Origin: an uncultured Bacteroidales bacterium
GTDB taxonomy: Bacteria; Bacteroidota; Bacteroidia; Bacteroidales; UBA932
Direction of reading: 5' to 3'
DNA: 64,000 bases
Assembly (NCBI GenBank): GCA_900316245.1
Contig: ONCE01000001.1
Span: forward strand, 62,001 to 126,000
Part shown: positions 17,078-25,343 of the stretch, one piece after another
Layout: each line of letters opens with the position of its first letter
Numbering within the stretch: position 1 is the first letter of the stretch
Made by a program: the position numbers and the translations under genes
The notes under the pieces: generated by a model
Told to the model about the DNA's origin: nothing
Database searches by the model: none
The model's input: only the letters and a program-made list of their open reading frames with translations

Positions 17078-17353
17078 TTATCGGCGGAGACCTAACTCCT
17101 TAACGATAGCCCTGTATCTCTCGATGTCGATTTTCTGAAGGTAGTTCAGAAGCTGACGACGCTTGCTGACCAGGCGGAGAAGGCTGCGGCGCGTTACCAC
17201 GTCTTTCTTGTTCTTCTTCACATGCTCAGTGAGGTGAGCGATACGGTAGGAAAATAAAGCAACCTGACTCTCAGGAGAGCCGGTGTCCTTATTGGACTTT
17301 CCGTACTTCGCGAAAATCTCTTGCTTTTTCTCAGGCTGTAAATATTCTGCCAT
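17078..17353 (-). CDS. rpsO: 30S ribosomal protein S15
   Basis: A 91-residue protein close to the universal length of 89. It shows the S15 signature: [29 protein letters not shown], then [20 protein letters not shown] and a terminal [12 protein letters not shown]. It binds 16S rRNA in the platform. A strong promoter with both -33 and -7 elements precedes it by 37 bp, and pnp follows. Confidence 0.98.
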   Translation of the reverse strand: MAEYLQPEKKQEIFAKYGKSNKDTGSPESQVALFSYRIAHLTEHVKKNKKDVVTRRSLLRLVSKRRQLLNYLQKIDIERYRAIVKELGLRR

Positions 17354-17390
17354 GATGCAATGAGTTTAATTATTAAAAAATTTTAGCCCG

Positions 17391-17422
17391 CAAATGTACG
17401 AATTTATTTTGGAACTGCCAAA
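17391..17422 (-). promoter_or_regulatory. Promoter of rpsO
   Basis: On the - strand TTTG (17422-17419), a 20-bp spacer, then TACATTTG (17398-17391). This is one of the best -33/-7 matches in the window. The -33 box abuts the stop codon of the upstream gene. Confidence 0.8.
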
Positions 17423-17423
17423 T

Positions 17424-18530
17424 TTACTTGACTTCGGCCTTCAATGCCTCTTCCAGGGCGTCCCAGTGCTCGGGGCTCATACGGACGGGGTTGAACAGGC
17501 AGATGCCGCTGGCGCCGGAGGCCAGGGAGTTGCGGATGGCCGTACCCAGTTCGGAGGGCAGGAGACCGGTGGCGGAGGGACTCTCCTTGGACTTGGGGTC
17601 CTTCCAGTTGCGGCAGATGCGGAGGCTGCTGACCACGGGCACGCCGCCGGCCGACTGCACTTCTTCCTCCACCACGGGGCCCAGCCAGTCGGGTCCTTCA
17701 TTATAGAGGTCGTTGTAATTCATGGGGAAGAACATATCCACCATCCACTGGTTCCACTGCTGGCGCACCATATGCTCAGCGTAGGAGCTGGGGCCGGGGA
17801 ACACGTCCACACTCACTTTCTTGCCCAGGTCGTGGATGGCACGGCCCACGCGGTCTACGAAGAAGGTGAGCTGGTCGCAGCGGAACTGGGCCCACTGGGG
17901 CACGGTGGCCGGATCTTCCACGGCCTTGATGTCGATGCCGGTCTGCTTGAAGAAAGTTTGGGTGCAGTAGTCGCAATAGCAGTAGTCTGCGGGAGCGTAC
18001 TCCTCGCCGTCATTTTCAATGCCGTAAAGTTCTCCCAAGGCACGGGCCAGGATCACGTCCGGGTAGCGGATGAAATCCAGACGGACATAGTCCACGTCCG
18101 GAATCTGGGCCATCTGGGTATATTGCTCAATGAGGAATTCCTGTACTTCCGGATTGGCGGGATCCAGGAAACGGTAGTTGTTCAGGTAGTTGGGATTGTC
18201 ATCTGCGCTCTGTCCCAGGCGGTTTACGGCGTACCAGCTGTGGGGGAGGTCGCTTCGGAGCATGGAGGGTACCCAGGCGTGGTACTCCAGGCCTTCCTCG
18301 TGGGCGCGGCGGGCGGCTTCGGCCGTGGCTTCCAGTCCGCGTGCGTCCAGGCATACGCCGGTAACCCCCTTGCTCTTCCAGATATGGAAGCTCTTCTGGA
18401 GGGAATCCATGTTGGGGTTGTTGGAAAGGCGATGCCAAAGGTATACGGAAACGGGTTCCTTGTTAGCTCCGGTGCAGGAGGCTAGGATGAGAGCGGCGGC
18501 TGCAAGGCCAATGAAACGTCTGATTGTCAT
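17424..18530 (-). CDS. GHL10-like (glycoside-hydrolase-like) lipoprotein
   Basis: A 368-residue lipoprotein (signal MTIRRFIGLAAAALILASC). The body looks like a TIM-barrel glycosyl-hydrolase-like protein of the GHL10/DUF187 kind: GVTGVCLDARGLEATAEAARRAHEEGLEYHAWV, then VDYVRLDFIRYPD (the typical YxxLDYIRYP strand with an acidic residue at the barrel end), MFFPMNYND, and GASGICLFNP. A CYCDYCT cluster in the middle (about residues 170-176) could bind metal or form disulfides. I start at the ATG 18530-18528; the longer open frame upstream only shadows rpiB. The substrate is unknown; peptidoglycan or polysaccharide is a guess by family. Confidence 0.82.
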   Translation of the reverse strand: MTIRRFIGLAAAALILASCTGANKEPVSVYLWHRLSNNPNMDSLQKSFHIWKSKGVTGVCLDARGLEATAEAARRAHEEGLEYHAWVPSMLRSDLPHSWYAVNRLGQSADDNPNYLNNYRFLDPANPEVQEFLIEQYTQMAQIPDVDYVRLDFIRYPDVILARALGELYGIENDGEEYAPADYCYCDYCTQTFFKQTGIDIKAVEDPATVPQWAQFRCDQLTFFVDRVGRAIHDLGKKVSVDVFPGPSSYAEHMVRQQWNQWMVDMFFPMNYNDLYNEGPDWLGPVVEEEVQSAGGVPVVSSLRICRNWKDPKSKESPSATGLLPSELGTAIRNSLASGASGICLFNPVRMSPEHWDALEEALKAEVK

Positions 18531-18549
18531 ATTGATTTTTTGCGTCGGG

Positions 18550-18557
18550 CAAATATA
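18550..18557 (-). promoter_or_regulatory. -7 element for the GHL10-like gene
   Basis: TATATTTG on the - strand, 19 bp upstream of the start. It is back to back with the rpiB -7 box 21 bp away, so the two promoters share the same DNA for their -33 regions. Confidence 0.55.
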
Positions 18558-18578
18558 GCGATTTTCCGTGAAATGACC

Positions 18579-18586
18579 TATCTTTG
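18579..18586 (+). promoter_or_regulatory. -7 element for rpiB-truB
   Basis: TATCTTTG, an exact TAnnTTTG match, 22 bp upstream of the rpiB ATG. It diverges from the box at 18550-18557. Confidence 0.6.
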
Positions 18587-18608
18587 CAGTACCAAAATTG
18601 GAATCATT

Positions 18609-19037
18609 ATGAAAATTGGCATCTGCAACGACCACGCTGGCGTGGAGTACAAATTCAAGCTCGTCAAAATGCTTCAGGGCCGGGGAATCGAAGTCGTGAA
18701 CTTCGGAACCGATACCGAGCAGAGCGTAGACTATCCGGACTTTGCCCACCGCCTGGCCCAGGCCGTGGAAAACAAGGAAGTAGACCTCGGAATAGCCCTT
18801 TGCGGAACCGGCAACGGTATGGCGATGACGCTCAACAAGCACCAGGGTATCCGCGCCGGTCTGGCCTGGGGTACCGCCATCGGCAAACTGGTGGCCCAGC
18901 ACAACAACGCCAACGTCCTGGTCCTGCCTGCCCGCTTCATCAGCTATCCCATGGCCTCGTCCATCGTCCGCGCCTGGCTGGATACGGACTTTGAAGGCGG
19001 CCGCCACCAGAAGCGCATAGACAAGATTCCTTGCTGA
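18609..19037 (+). CDS. rpiB: Ribose-5-phosphate isomerase B
   Basis: Interconverts ribose-5-phosphate and ribulose-5-phosphate (pentose phosphate pathway). The 142-residue length is typical of RpiB. The catalytic Cys65 sits in ALCGTGNGMAM; NDHAG near the start matches the family DHAA/DHAG phosphate-binding motif; the HNNANVLVLPARF segment is also conserved. I start at the ATG at 18609; an upstream extension would run into the -7 box. The stop overlaps the truB ATG (TGATG). Confidence 0.95.
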   Translation: MKIGICNDHAGVEYKFKLVKMLQGRGIEVVNFGTDTEQSVDYPDFAHRLAQAVENKEVDLGIALCGTGNGMAMTLNKHQGIRAGLAWGTAIGKLVAQHNNANVLVLPARFISYPMASSIVRAWLDTDFEGGRHQKRIDKIPC

Positions 19038-19936
19038 TGGGCTTTACCCACGACATAGCGGATTACCCGGAAGGAATTGTCCTTGCGGTGGACAAGCCGT
19101 ACCGCTGGACGTCGGCCGATGTCATCCGCAAGCTCAAGTTCGCCGCCATCAAGCACTTTCAGAAGAAGAACCTGAAGGTGGGACACGCCGGCACCCTGGA
19201 CCCGCTGGCCACCGGCGTGCTGCTGGTGTGCATCGGCCCGGCCTGCAAAAGGGCGCAGGAACTCCAGGATCACGACAAGGAATACATCGCCCGCATCCGC
19301 TTCGGCGCCACAACCCCTTCCTACGATCTGGAGAAAGACGTGGACCGCACCTTCCCTTACGAGCATATTTCACGGGCCGATGTGGAGGCCGCCCTCCCTG
19401 CTTTCCTGGGAGACCAGGAGCAGGTTGCGCCCCTTTTCAGCGCCAAAAGCGTAGACGGCGTCCGTGCCTACGAACTGGCCCGGAAACTCTATAAAGCCCA
19501 TCGCTCCGGCTCCGTCATTCCCGGCTCCGACCGGGAATCCCAGTTTGACGCCGCCGCACTGGAGACCCTCCAGCGCAACAAGATCCATATTTCAGAACTG
19601 GAACTTCTGGATTTCATTCCAGGAGATACGCTCGGCCCCAAGGGCCTCGGTATGACAAACGACTCTTCTGTCATACCGAGCGAAGCGAGTGTATCTCACA
19701 CCGCCTCTTCGCGCATCAACGTGGCCGATACATCGGCCCTGGGCCTACCGGAGGCTGTGATCCGCATTGCCTGCTCCAAAGGCACCTACATCCGCGCTTT
19801 CGCCCGCGATCTGGGTGAAGCCCTGGGCTCCGGCGCCCACCTGAGCGGCCTCATCCGCTCCCGCAGCGGCTCCTTCCGCGTGGAAGACGCCCTCTCCGTG
19901 GACCAGGCCCTGGCCCTATTTCAGCCTGGCACTTAA
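19037..19936 (+). CDS. truB: tRNA pseudouridine-55 synthase with two repeat-derived insertions
   Basis: Makes pseudouridine 55 in the tRNA T loop. The 299-residue protein has catalytic Asp55 in GHAGTLDPLATG, SYDLEKDVD, VAPLFSAKSVDGVRAYELAR and the late CSKGTYIRAFARDLGEALGSGAHLSGLIR. Compared with the usual 230-240 residues of Bacteroidetes TruB there are two extra segments: about residues 158-170 (GSVIPGSDRESQ) and about 198-236 (through SVIPSEASVSHTASS). Both are encoded by palindromic DNA that looks like intergenic repeats inserted in frame. The ATG at 19037 is chosen because it couples to the rpiB stop. Function is probably kept, since the core is intact. Confidence 0.93.
   Translation: MGFTHDIADYPEGIVLAVDKPYRWTSADVIRKLKFAAIKHFQKKNLKVGHAGTLDPLATGVLLVCIGPACKRAQELQDHDKEYIARIRFGATTPSYDLEKDVDRTFPYEHISRADVEAALPAFLGDQEQVAPLFSAKSVDGVRAYELARKLYKAHRSGSVIPGSDRESQFDAAALETLQRNKIHISELELLDFIPGDTLGPKGLGMTNDSSVIPSEASVSHTASSRINVADTSALGLPEAVIRIACSKGTYIRAFARDLGEALGSGAHLSGLIRSRSGSFRVEDALSVDQALALFQPGT
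19514..19541 (+). repeat. Palindromic repeat inside truB (first)
   Basis: The sequence GTCATTCCCGG-CTCCGA-CCGGGAATC contains the inverted pair ATTCCCGG / CCGGGAAT. It resembles small palindromic intergenic elements and here encodes VIPGSDRESQ in frame within TruB. Confidence 0.7.
19646..19705 (+). repeat. Palindromic repeat inside truB (second)
   Basis: A perfect 12-bp inverted repeat, CTCGGTATGACA (19646-19657) and TGTCATACCGAG (19669-19680), is followed by CGAAGCGAGTGTATCTCA. The GAGCGAAGCG core occurs again at intergenic positions 47452 and 61782. Confidence 0.75.
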
Positions 19937-19961
19937 ACCGTAGATTATCAGTGTTTTACAA

Positions 19962-19996
19962 TAACGGACGGGTACCGAAATGATACCCGTCCGTTA
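19962..19996. terminator. Long hairpin between convergent truB and gltX
   Basis: TAACGGACGGGTA (19962-19974) pairs perfectly with TACCCGTCCGTTA (19984-19996), a 13-bp stem. Only weak T tracts follow on either strand, but the position between converging genes fits a bidirectional terminator. Confidence 0.7.
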
Positions 19997-20035
19997 CTAT
20001 AACTGTTTGTTAGTTAATCAGATAACTGCCAGCGC

Positions 20036-21820
20036 TTATTTGCGTCCCAGCCGCTCGGCGATGAAGCCCATGCGGCGGGCGAACTCTTTTCGGCCTATGA
20101 AACTCAGGATGGCGGCTATGCCCAGGCCGCTGGCTGCACCCGTGAGGGCGAGCCGCAGGCTGTTCATCACCTTGCCCATGGGGTACTCGTACTTCTTGAT
20201 GTACTCCTCGATGGCCACTTCCAGGGCCTCGGTGGTCATAGGACCGCGGTAGCTGTCCAGATCGTCGAAGCCAAAGGCGGCGCCGGTGATGTACTGGCAC
20301 ACCTCGAAGCAATACTCGTAGTGGTCCTCCTTCCAGAACTTGTCCACGTCCTTGGCCAGGAAGGGAGCGGTAGCGGCATCGTCAAAGACTTTGGCGCGGG
20401 GATCTACGGGCCGATTGGGGTCCGCAGCCTTGGTGGGAAGACCTGCTCCAGCCTTGACGCCGAAGGCCTCGAACTGCTCGGGGCTCACGAAGAGGTAGGC
20501 GGCGATGTCCCACATATCGGCCACGAAGGTGGCACGCTCCTTCACCAGTTCCACAACGGCCTCTACGTATTCACGCGTGAAGATGTGGTTGGCAAAATCG
20601 GCCCCGAAGCCTTCAAAGGTGGCTCCGGCGGTGAGGGCGTTGCAGGGGCAGTCCACCACCTTGATGCCGTGGCTTTCCAGCACGGGGATGAACAGGTCCG
20701 TAAGCTGGGCCGTGGTCTTGAGGCGGAGGTATTCTTTATTGTACCATTTGGCTTTTTCGGGGTTGAACTTGGCGCCGGCTTTCTGCACCTTGTCCAGGGA
20801 GAAGGCCTTCACCAGTTCCGGCAGGGTAAACATCTCGCGGTCGTCTCCGGGGTTCCAGCCCAGGAAGGCGAGGAGGTTCACGAAGGCCTCGGGGAAGTAG
20901 CCGTCTTCACGGTAACCGTGGGACACTTCTCCGGTCTCGGGGTTCTTCCAGGCCAGCGGGAACACCGGGAATCCCAGCTTGTCACCGTCACGCTTGGAAA
21001 GTTTGCCATTGCCGATGGGCTTCAGAAGCAGCGACAGGTGGGCAAAGCGGGGCATGGTATCGGTCCAGCCGAAGGCTTCGTACAGCAGGTAGTGCAGAGG
21101 CAGGGACGGCAGCCATTCCTCGCCGCGGATGACCTCGGTGATTTCCATCAGGTGGTCGTCCACGATGTTGGCCAGGTGGTAGGTGGGGAGCTCATCGGCC
21201 CGTTTCCAAAGCACCTTGTCGTCCAGGGTGTCGGTGTTTACTTCCACGTGGCCGCGGATGAGGTCGTCCATTTTGACGATGCGGTTCTCCGGCATCTTGA
21301 AGCGGACGGTCCAGTCCGTGGTCTCTTCCAGCAGGCGCTTTACCTCGGCCTCCGGAAGGGTGAGGGAATTGCGCAGCTCCTTGCGGGAAGCGGCGTTGTA
21401 CATAAAGGTTTGCCCGGCGGCCTCGGCGGCGGCGCGGCGCTCGTTGAGGTCGTCGGCGCTGTCAAAGGCGTAATAGGCCCAGCCGGCGGCTACCAGTTGC
21501 TCGGCGTACTGCCTGTAGATGGGCCTGCGCTGGCTCTGGCGATAGGGAGCGTGCGGGTGCTTGGGGGAAGCCACCTCCACCACCTGGCCGTTCTCGTCTA
21601 CGCCTTCGTCGGGGATGATCCCGCACCAGTTCAGGGCCTCGATGATATACTGCTCGGCTCCCGGAACAAAACGATGGGAGTCGGTATCTTCGATACGGAT
21701 AATAAAGTCTCCACCTTTCTGCTTGGCATACAGATAGTTATACAATGCCGTGCGGACACCGCCCATATGCAGCGGTCCGGTGGGAGACGGGGCAAATCTT
21801 ACACGTGTTCTTCTTTCCAT
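20036..21820 (-). CDS. gltX: Glutamate-tRNA ligase
   Basis: Class I aminoacyl-tRNA synthetase charging tRNA-Glu. It has the HIGH-type motif in FAPSPTGPLHMGG and the KMSKS-type motif GKLSKRDG. At 594 residues it is about 90 longer than the usual Bacteroidetes enzyme (around 505). The extra length appears mainly in the C-terminal anticodon-binding half (about residues 435-500, a stretch with AGAGLPTKAADPNRPVDPRAK) and in a short insertion around residue 75-85. It follows ftsZ with a 21-bp gap but has its own -7 box 5 nt from the ATG, so it may be made from a leaderless mRNA as well as by read-through. Confidence 0.95.
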   Translation of the reverse strand: MERRTRVRFAPSPTGPLHMGGVRTALYNYLYAKQKGGDFIIRIEDTDSHRFVPGAEQYIIEALNWCGIIPDEGVDENGQVVEVASPKHPHAPYRQSQRRPIYRQYAEQLVAAGWAYYAFDSADDLNERRAAAEAAGQTFMYNAASRKELRNSLTLPEAEVKRLLEETTDWTVRFKMPENRIVKMDDLIRGHVEVNTDTLDDKVLWKRADELPTYHLANIVDDHLMEITEVIRGEEWLPSLPLHYLLYEAFGWTDTMPRFAHLSLLLKPIGNGKLSKRDGDKLGFPVFPLAWKNPETGEVSHGYREDGYFPEAFVNLLAFLGWNPGDDREMFTLPELVKAFSLDKVQKAGAKFNPEKAKWYNKEYLRLKTTAQLTDLFIPVLESHGIKVVDCPCNALTAGATFEGFGADFANHIFTREYVEAVVELVKERATFVADMWDIAAYLFVSPEQFEAFGVKAGAGLPTKAADPNRPVDPRAKVFDDAATAPFLAKDVDKFWKEDHYEYCFEVCQYITGAAFGFDDLDSYRGPMTTEALEVAIEEYIKKYEYPMGKVMNSLRLALTGAASGLGIAAILSFIGRKEFARRMGFIAERLGRK

Positions 21821-21825
21821 GGGTG

Positions 21826-21833
21826 CAAAGATA
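21826..21833 (-). promoter_or_regulatory. -7 element abutting the gltX start codon
   Basis: TATCTTTG on the - strand, followed by CACCC and the ATG. The same TATCTTTGCACCC precedes miaB. A transcript from here would start at or within a few bases of the ATG. Confidence 0.6.
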
Positions 21834-21841
21834 CTGCTTTT

Positions 21842-23083
21842 TTAGGAATGCGCACGGCGGATGGCGGGGATGTTCTCCAGATCGGCCTTCTTTTCGCCGG
21901 GGGCTACGCAAAGGGCGGGCTTCTTCTCGGTGGTGAAGTCAAAGCGCTTGGCGTTGTCCGAGTTGTTGTAACCGATCTTGATGGTTTCGGCGCCGATGGG
22001 GATGGAGAGCTCGCCCTCGTGGTGCGGCTCCTCCCACTGGAAATCGTCGTCAATGATGACCAGGTTGCCCAGGTCCTTGTTGAGGCCCAGTCCGCCCAGG
22101 TCCATCTCGAAGCCCGTCACGATGGCGGTGATGCGCACCTTGTCTCCAAATTCGGGATCGTCGTCCCAGATGATGCCCTTCTTGAAGTGGTTGGCGTCGC
22201 CGGTGTACTCGGTAATCATATCGTCAATGCGCTCGAGGTCGCTCATCTTGGCGCCGCGCTCGTTGTTGCCGGTGGTGATGTTGATGAGGACGTTCTTGGC
22301 GGTCTTCAGGTCAAAGTCGTTCAGCAGCGGGCTCTCGAAAGCGCCCTTCACGGCCTCTTCCAGGCGGTCGTTGCCGGAACCCTCGCCGCTGCCCATCAGG
22401 GCCATACCGGAGTTGCGCATCATCTTGCACACATCCTGGAAGTCCACGTTGATGTAGCCGGGGCAGTTGATCACCTCGATGATGCCCCTGACGGCGGTAG
22501 CCAGCACCTCATCGGCCTTGGGGAAGGCTTCCTGGATGAGGGTGTCGCCAAAGAACTGATACAGTTTCTCGTTGTTGATGATCAGGAGGGAGTCTACGTT
22601 CTTCTCCAGTTCGTGGATGCCGTCCACGGCCTTGGACTGGCTCTCGTTGCCTTCGTTGCGGAAGGGGATGGTCACTACAGCCACCGTGAGGATGCCGCGG
22701 TCCTTGGCCATCTTGGCTATGACCGGTGAAGCGCCCGTTCCGGTACCGCCACCCATACCGGCGGTGATGAACAGCATCTTGGTGCCGCAGTCCAGGACCT
22801 TGGCGGCAATCTCGTCCTGGCTTTCCAGGGCGGCGTTGCGGCCGGCGGTGGGATCGGTGCCGGCTCCCAGGCCGTTCTGACCCATCTGGATCTTCACGGG
22901 AACCTCGCTGGAGGCCAGGGCCTGCGCATCCGTGTTGCAGACAATGAAGCTGCAGCCCAGGATGTTCTGGCGGTACATATAGTTCACGGCATTGCAGCCG
23001 CCGCCACCTACGCCAATCACTTTGATAATGGCATTCTCGTCGGTCCAGTCGGTGGGCTTGATGTTGAATTTATCGTATTTCAT
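21842..23083 (-). CDS. ftsZ: Cell division GTPase FtsZ
   Basis: Tubulin-like GTPase forming the Z ring. The 413-residue protein has the GVGGGGCNAV start, the tubulin signature GGGTGTGASP (111-120) and a conserved T7 loop NVDFQDV. The far end is a linker followed by the ENIPAIRR C-terminal peptide that binds FtsA and other partners, then a short AHS tail. It is the last dcw gene, 3 bp after ftsA. Confidence 0.98.
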   Translation of the reverse strand: MKYDKFNIKPTDWTDENAIIKVIGVGGGGCNAVNYMYRQNILGCSFIVCNTDAQALASSEVPVKIQMGQNGLGAGTDPTAGRNAALESQDEIAAKVLDCGTKMLFITAGMGGGTGTGASPVIAKMAKDRGILTVAVVTIPFRNEGNESQSKAVDGIHELEKNVDSLLIINNEKLYQFFGDTLIQEAFPKADEVLATAVRGIIEVINCPGYINVDFQDVCKMMRNSGMALMGSGEGSGNDRLEEAVKGAFESPLLNDFDLKTAKNVLINITTGNNERGAKMSDLERIDDMITEYTGDANHFKKGIIWDDDPEFGDKVRITAIVTGFEMDLGGLGLNKDLGNLVIIDDDFQWEEPHHEGELSIPIGAETIKIGYNNSDNAKRFDFTTEKKPALCVAPGEKKADLENIPAIRRAHS

Positions 23084-23086
23084 GGC

Positions 23087-24541
23087 TTACTCCTCCTTGT
23101 TTTCGTCATCGTAAAAATCCAGGGCGCTGCTGCGGATCTTGGTCCAGGCAATGCTCAGGATGCCGGGCCGTTTGGGCATCTTGACCTTCTGGGTCTTGGG
23201 CTTTTCTTTCTTGACGGCCTCGCCGAAGTCCTCGTCCGGAAGCAGCTTTCCGGTTTCTCCGGTCTCCAGCTCCTCGTCGGAGATGGTGTTGCGGGTCTCG
23301 TCGGTCACTTCCACCTCCATCATCTCCTCTTCGGGAACTTCCGGAGCCTTTTCCGGCAGGGTCACGCAGTCGGGGAGGCTGTCCTCCTTGGCGCTGAGCA
23401 CCATACCGATGGCCGATGTGGCAGCGGCAGAATAGGCGCGGCTGCCCACGGGGGCCGAGAAGAGGGAATAGCGCGTGGTGCCGCGGCGTACCTCGTAGCC
23501 GGACATCTCCTTCACCAGCGGAACCAGGTTGGTGAGTTCGGCGCCGCCGCCGGTGAGCACGATACCGCTGCGCAGGGAGTTCTGCAGCCCGCTCTCCTGG
23601 ATGTAATAGAGGACGGCCTCCACAATCTCGCGGCAACGGCAGTCGATGATTTCGGAAATATAGCGTACCGGAACCTCCTTGTACGGTTCGGTCACTCTGA
23701 TCTGAAGAACCTTCTCGCTCAGGGTAGCCAGCTTGCCGGGCATGCAGGCGCCGAAGCGCTTCTTGATCTTTTCGGCCAGGTCCTCGGAGATGGAGCATTC
23801 CGTGCGGATGTCTCCGGTGATGACCTTGCCGCCGAACGGGATGGAAGCGTAGTAGCGCATAATGCCGCCGTGGTAGATGGCCAGCGAAGTAACACCGGCG
23901 CCTACATCTACGAGGGCCACGCCGCTGGAGCGTTCCTCCTCGGTGAGAACGGTGCGGGCCACCACCTCGGGCAGGAAGTATTTCTTGGCAATGGAAATGC
24001 CCAGCTGGTTGAAGATCTTGTCCAGGGCGGTGGTGGCGGTGCGGTTGCCCAGGAACACCTTGAAGTTGCCTTCCAGGGAACTGCTCAGGGTACCTACCAC
24101 CTCTTCCTCCACCAGTTGGATCTCGTCGTCAATGGAGAACGACTGGGCCACGGCTCCGTAGATAATCTGCTTCTCGGGGTTGTCCAGCGGATAGGTCTCC
24201 AGGGCGATGGATTTGAGGGTGGCTACTTCTTCGGCCGTAATGTAGTCGTCCGGCCGGGAGCGGTCAATGCGGGCCGATGCCGTCACCTGCGCCACCTCGC
24301 TGCGGGGCATACCCACCACCACCTGCAGGATCTGGATCATCAGTTCCCTTTCGGCCTCCTGGACAGCTTCCTTGAGCTTCTGGGATGCCTTCATAGGATT
24401 GGCGATGAGGCTGGCGCGGATACCCTCCGAAGGGGTTTCCTTGTAGTAGACAATCTGGACGTCGTCGCCGGTCACGCGCGCTACGCACAGGCCGAACTTG
24501 GAACTGCCCAGGTCAATGGAGGCTATGTACTTTTCTTCCAT
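23087..24541 (-). CDS. ftsA: Cell division protein FtsA
   Basis: Actin-like ATPase that tethers FtsZ to the membrane. The 484-residue protein begins with IASIDLGSSKFGLCVARV (phosphate 1), and has VDVGAGVTSLAIYHGG (phosphate 2) and IVLTGGGAELTNLVPL (adenosine). Compared with E. coli FtsA it has a long acidic and basic C-terminal extension (from about residue 395) ending in a KRPGILSIAWTKIRSSALDFY segment that could be the membrane-binding amphipathic helix, before a DDENKEE tail. It sits between ftsQ and ftsZ as usual. Confidence 0.96.
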   Translation of the reverse strand: MEEKYIASIDLGSSKFGLCVARVTGDDVQIVYYKETPSEGIRASLIANPMKASQKLKEAVQEAERELMIQILQVVVGMPRSEVAQVTASARIDRSRPDDYITAEEVATLKSIALETYPLDNPEKQIIYGAVAQSFSIDDEIQLVEEEVVGTLSSSLEGNFKVFLGNRTATTALDKIFNQLGISIAKKYFLPEVVARTVLTEEERSSGVALVDVGAGVTSLAIYHGGIMRYYASIPFGGKVITGDIRTECSISEDLAEKIKKRFGACMPGKLATLSEKVLQIRVTEPYKEVPVRYISEIIDCRCREIVEAVLYYIQESGLQNSLRSGIVLTGGGAELTNLVPLVKEMSGYEVRRGTTRYSLFSAPVGSRAYSAAATSAIGMVLSAKEDSLPDCVTLPEKAPEVPEEEMMEVEVTDETRNTISDEELETGETGKLLPDEDFGEAVKKEKPKTQKVKMPKRPGILSIAWTKIRSSALDFYDDENKEE

Positions 24542-24554
24542 ATATTATAGTTTT

Positions 24555-25343
24555 TTATTTCTTGCAAACTACTTGTTTCCGGTAGCGGAGGTCTACCTTG
24601 GAGTAATAGCCCGCATTCTTGGAAGGGGCAATGCTCCGGTAGTAGGTGGTCAGGAGCTTGAATTTCTCGTCAATCCTCACAGGCGGGCCGAAGAGGAATT
24701 CCTCCCGTCCCTGCACGGGATAGAGAACCAGCTCTCCGCCCTGCCGGACGGTAAGCCGCCGGATGTCCTTTTCCCAAACCTTTCCTTTCATATAGGAGAC
24801 CAGGCCGATGACGCGGCTCAGCCAAAGCGCCTCCTCGGGATTCTCCAGATAGCCCTTGAAGCCCTTGGGAACGTTGAAGGGCAGCTTCCCACTCACTACC
24901 GGCACGGACACGCTGCCGCGCGACTGCAGGGGGAAGAGGTAACCGGTCTCGTCGGCGTAGCAGGCGTTCTGCCCGTTCTCCAGCCGGATTACCGGTTCCC
25001 GCTGGCTCAGCGCCACGTGCAGCACGCCGTCGTCCGTGATCCAGGCCTCGGCGTCGCGCACAGCGCTGTGGGAGCAGATGAGCTTTTCTATGCGGGTGAG
25101 GTCCACGCTGTCCAGCGGAAGGCCCGCATAGGCCCCATATTCCTTTTCCAGCCAGTCCTGGACATCGGCCTTGGCTACAAAGCGGCGCTTCAGGGAGTCG
25201 GTTACCGTCACTTGCAGCTTGCCCTTGCCCTGGCACGTACGGGTACGCAGTTCGCGCCGGGCCATCCCGGTGGTGAGCACCCAGACGGCCACACAGACGC
25301 CTACAAGCAGCAGTCCTAGAATATGACGGTAGATACGCTTCAT
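24555..25343 (-). CDS. ftsQ: Cell division protein FtsQ
   Basis: Bitopic divisome protein. The 262-residue sequence has a short cytoplasmic start, one transmembrane helix (about 8-26, ILGLLLVGVCVAVWVLTTG), then a POTRA-like region with VTVTDSLKRRFVAKADVQDWLE and an FtsQ domain. Similarity of FtsQ proteins is low, so the call rests on topology, size and its place between murC and ftsA. It overlaps murC by 4 bp (ATGA). Confidence 0.88.
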   Translation of the reverse strand: MKRIYRHILGLLLVGVCVAVWVLTTGMARRELRTRTCQGKGKLQVTVTDSLKRRFVAKADVQDWLEKEYGAYAGLPLDSVDLTRIEKLICSHSAVRDAEAWITDDGVLHVALSQREPVIRLENGQNACYADETGYLFPLQSRGSVSVPVVSGKLPFNVPKGFKGYLENPEEALWLSRVIGLVSYMKGKVWEKDIRRLTVRQGGELVLYPVQGREEFLFGPPVRIDEKFKLLTTYYRSIAPSKNAGYYSKVDLRYRKQVVCKK

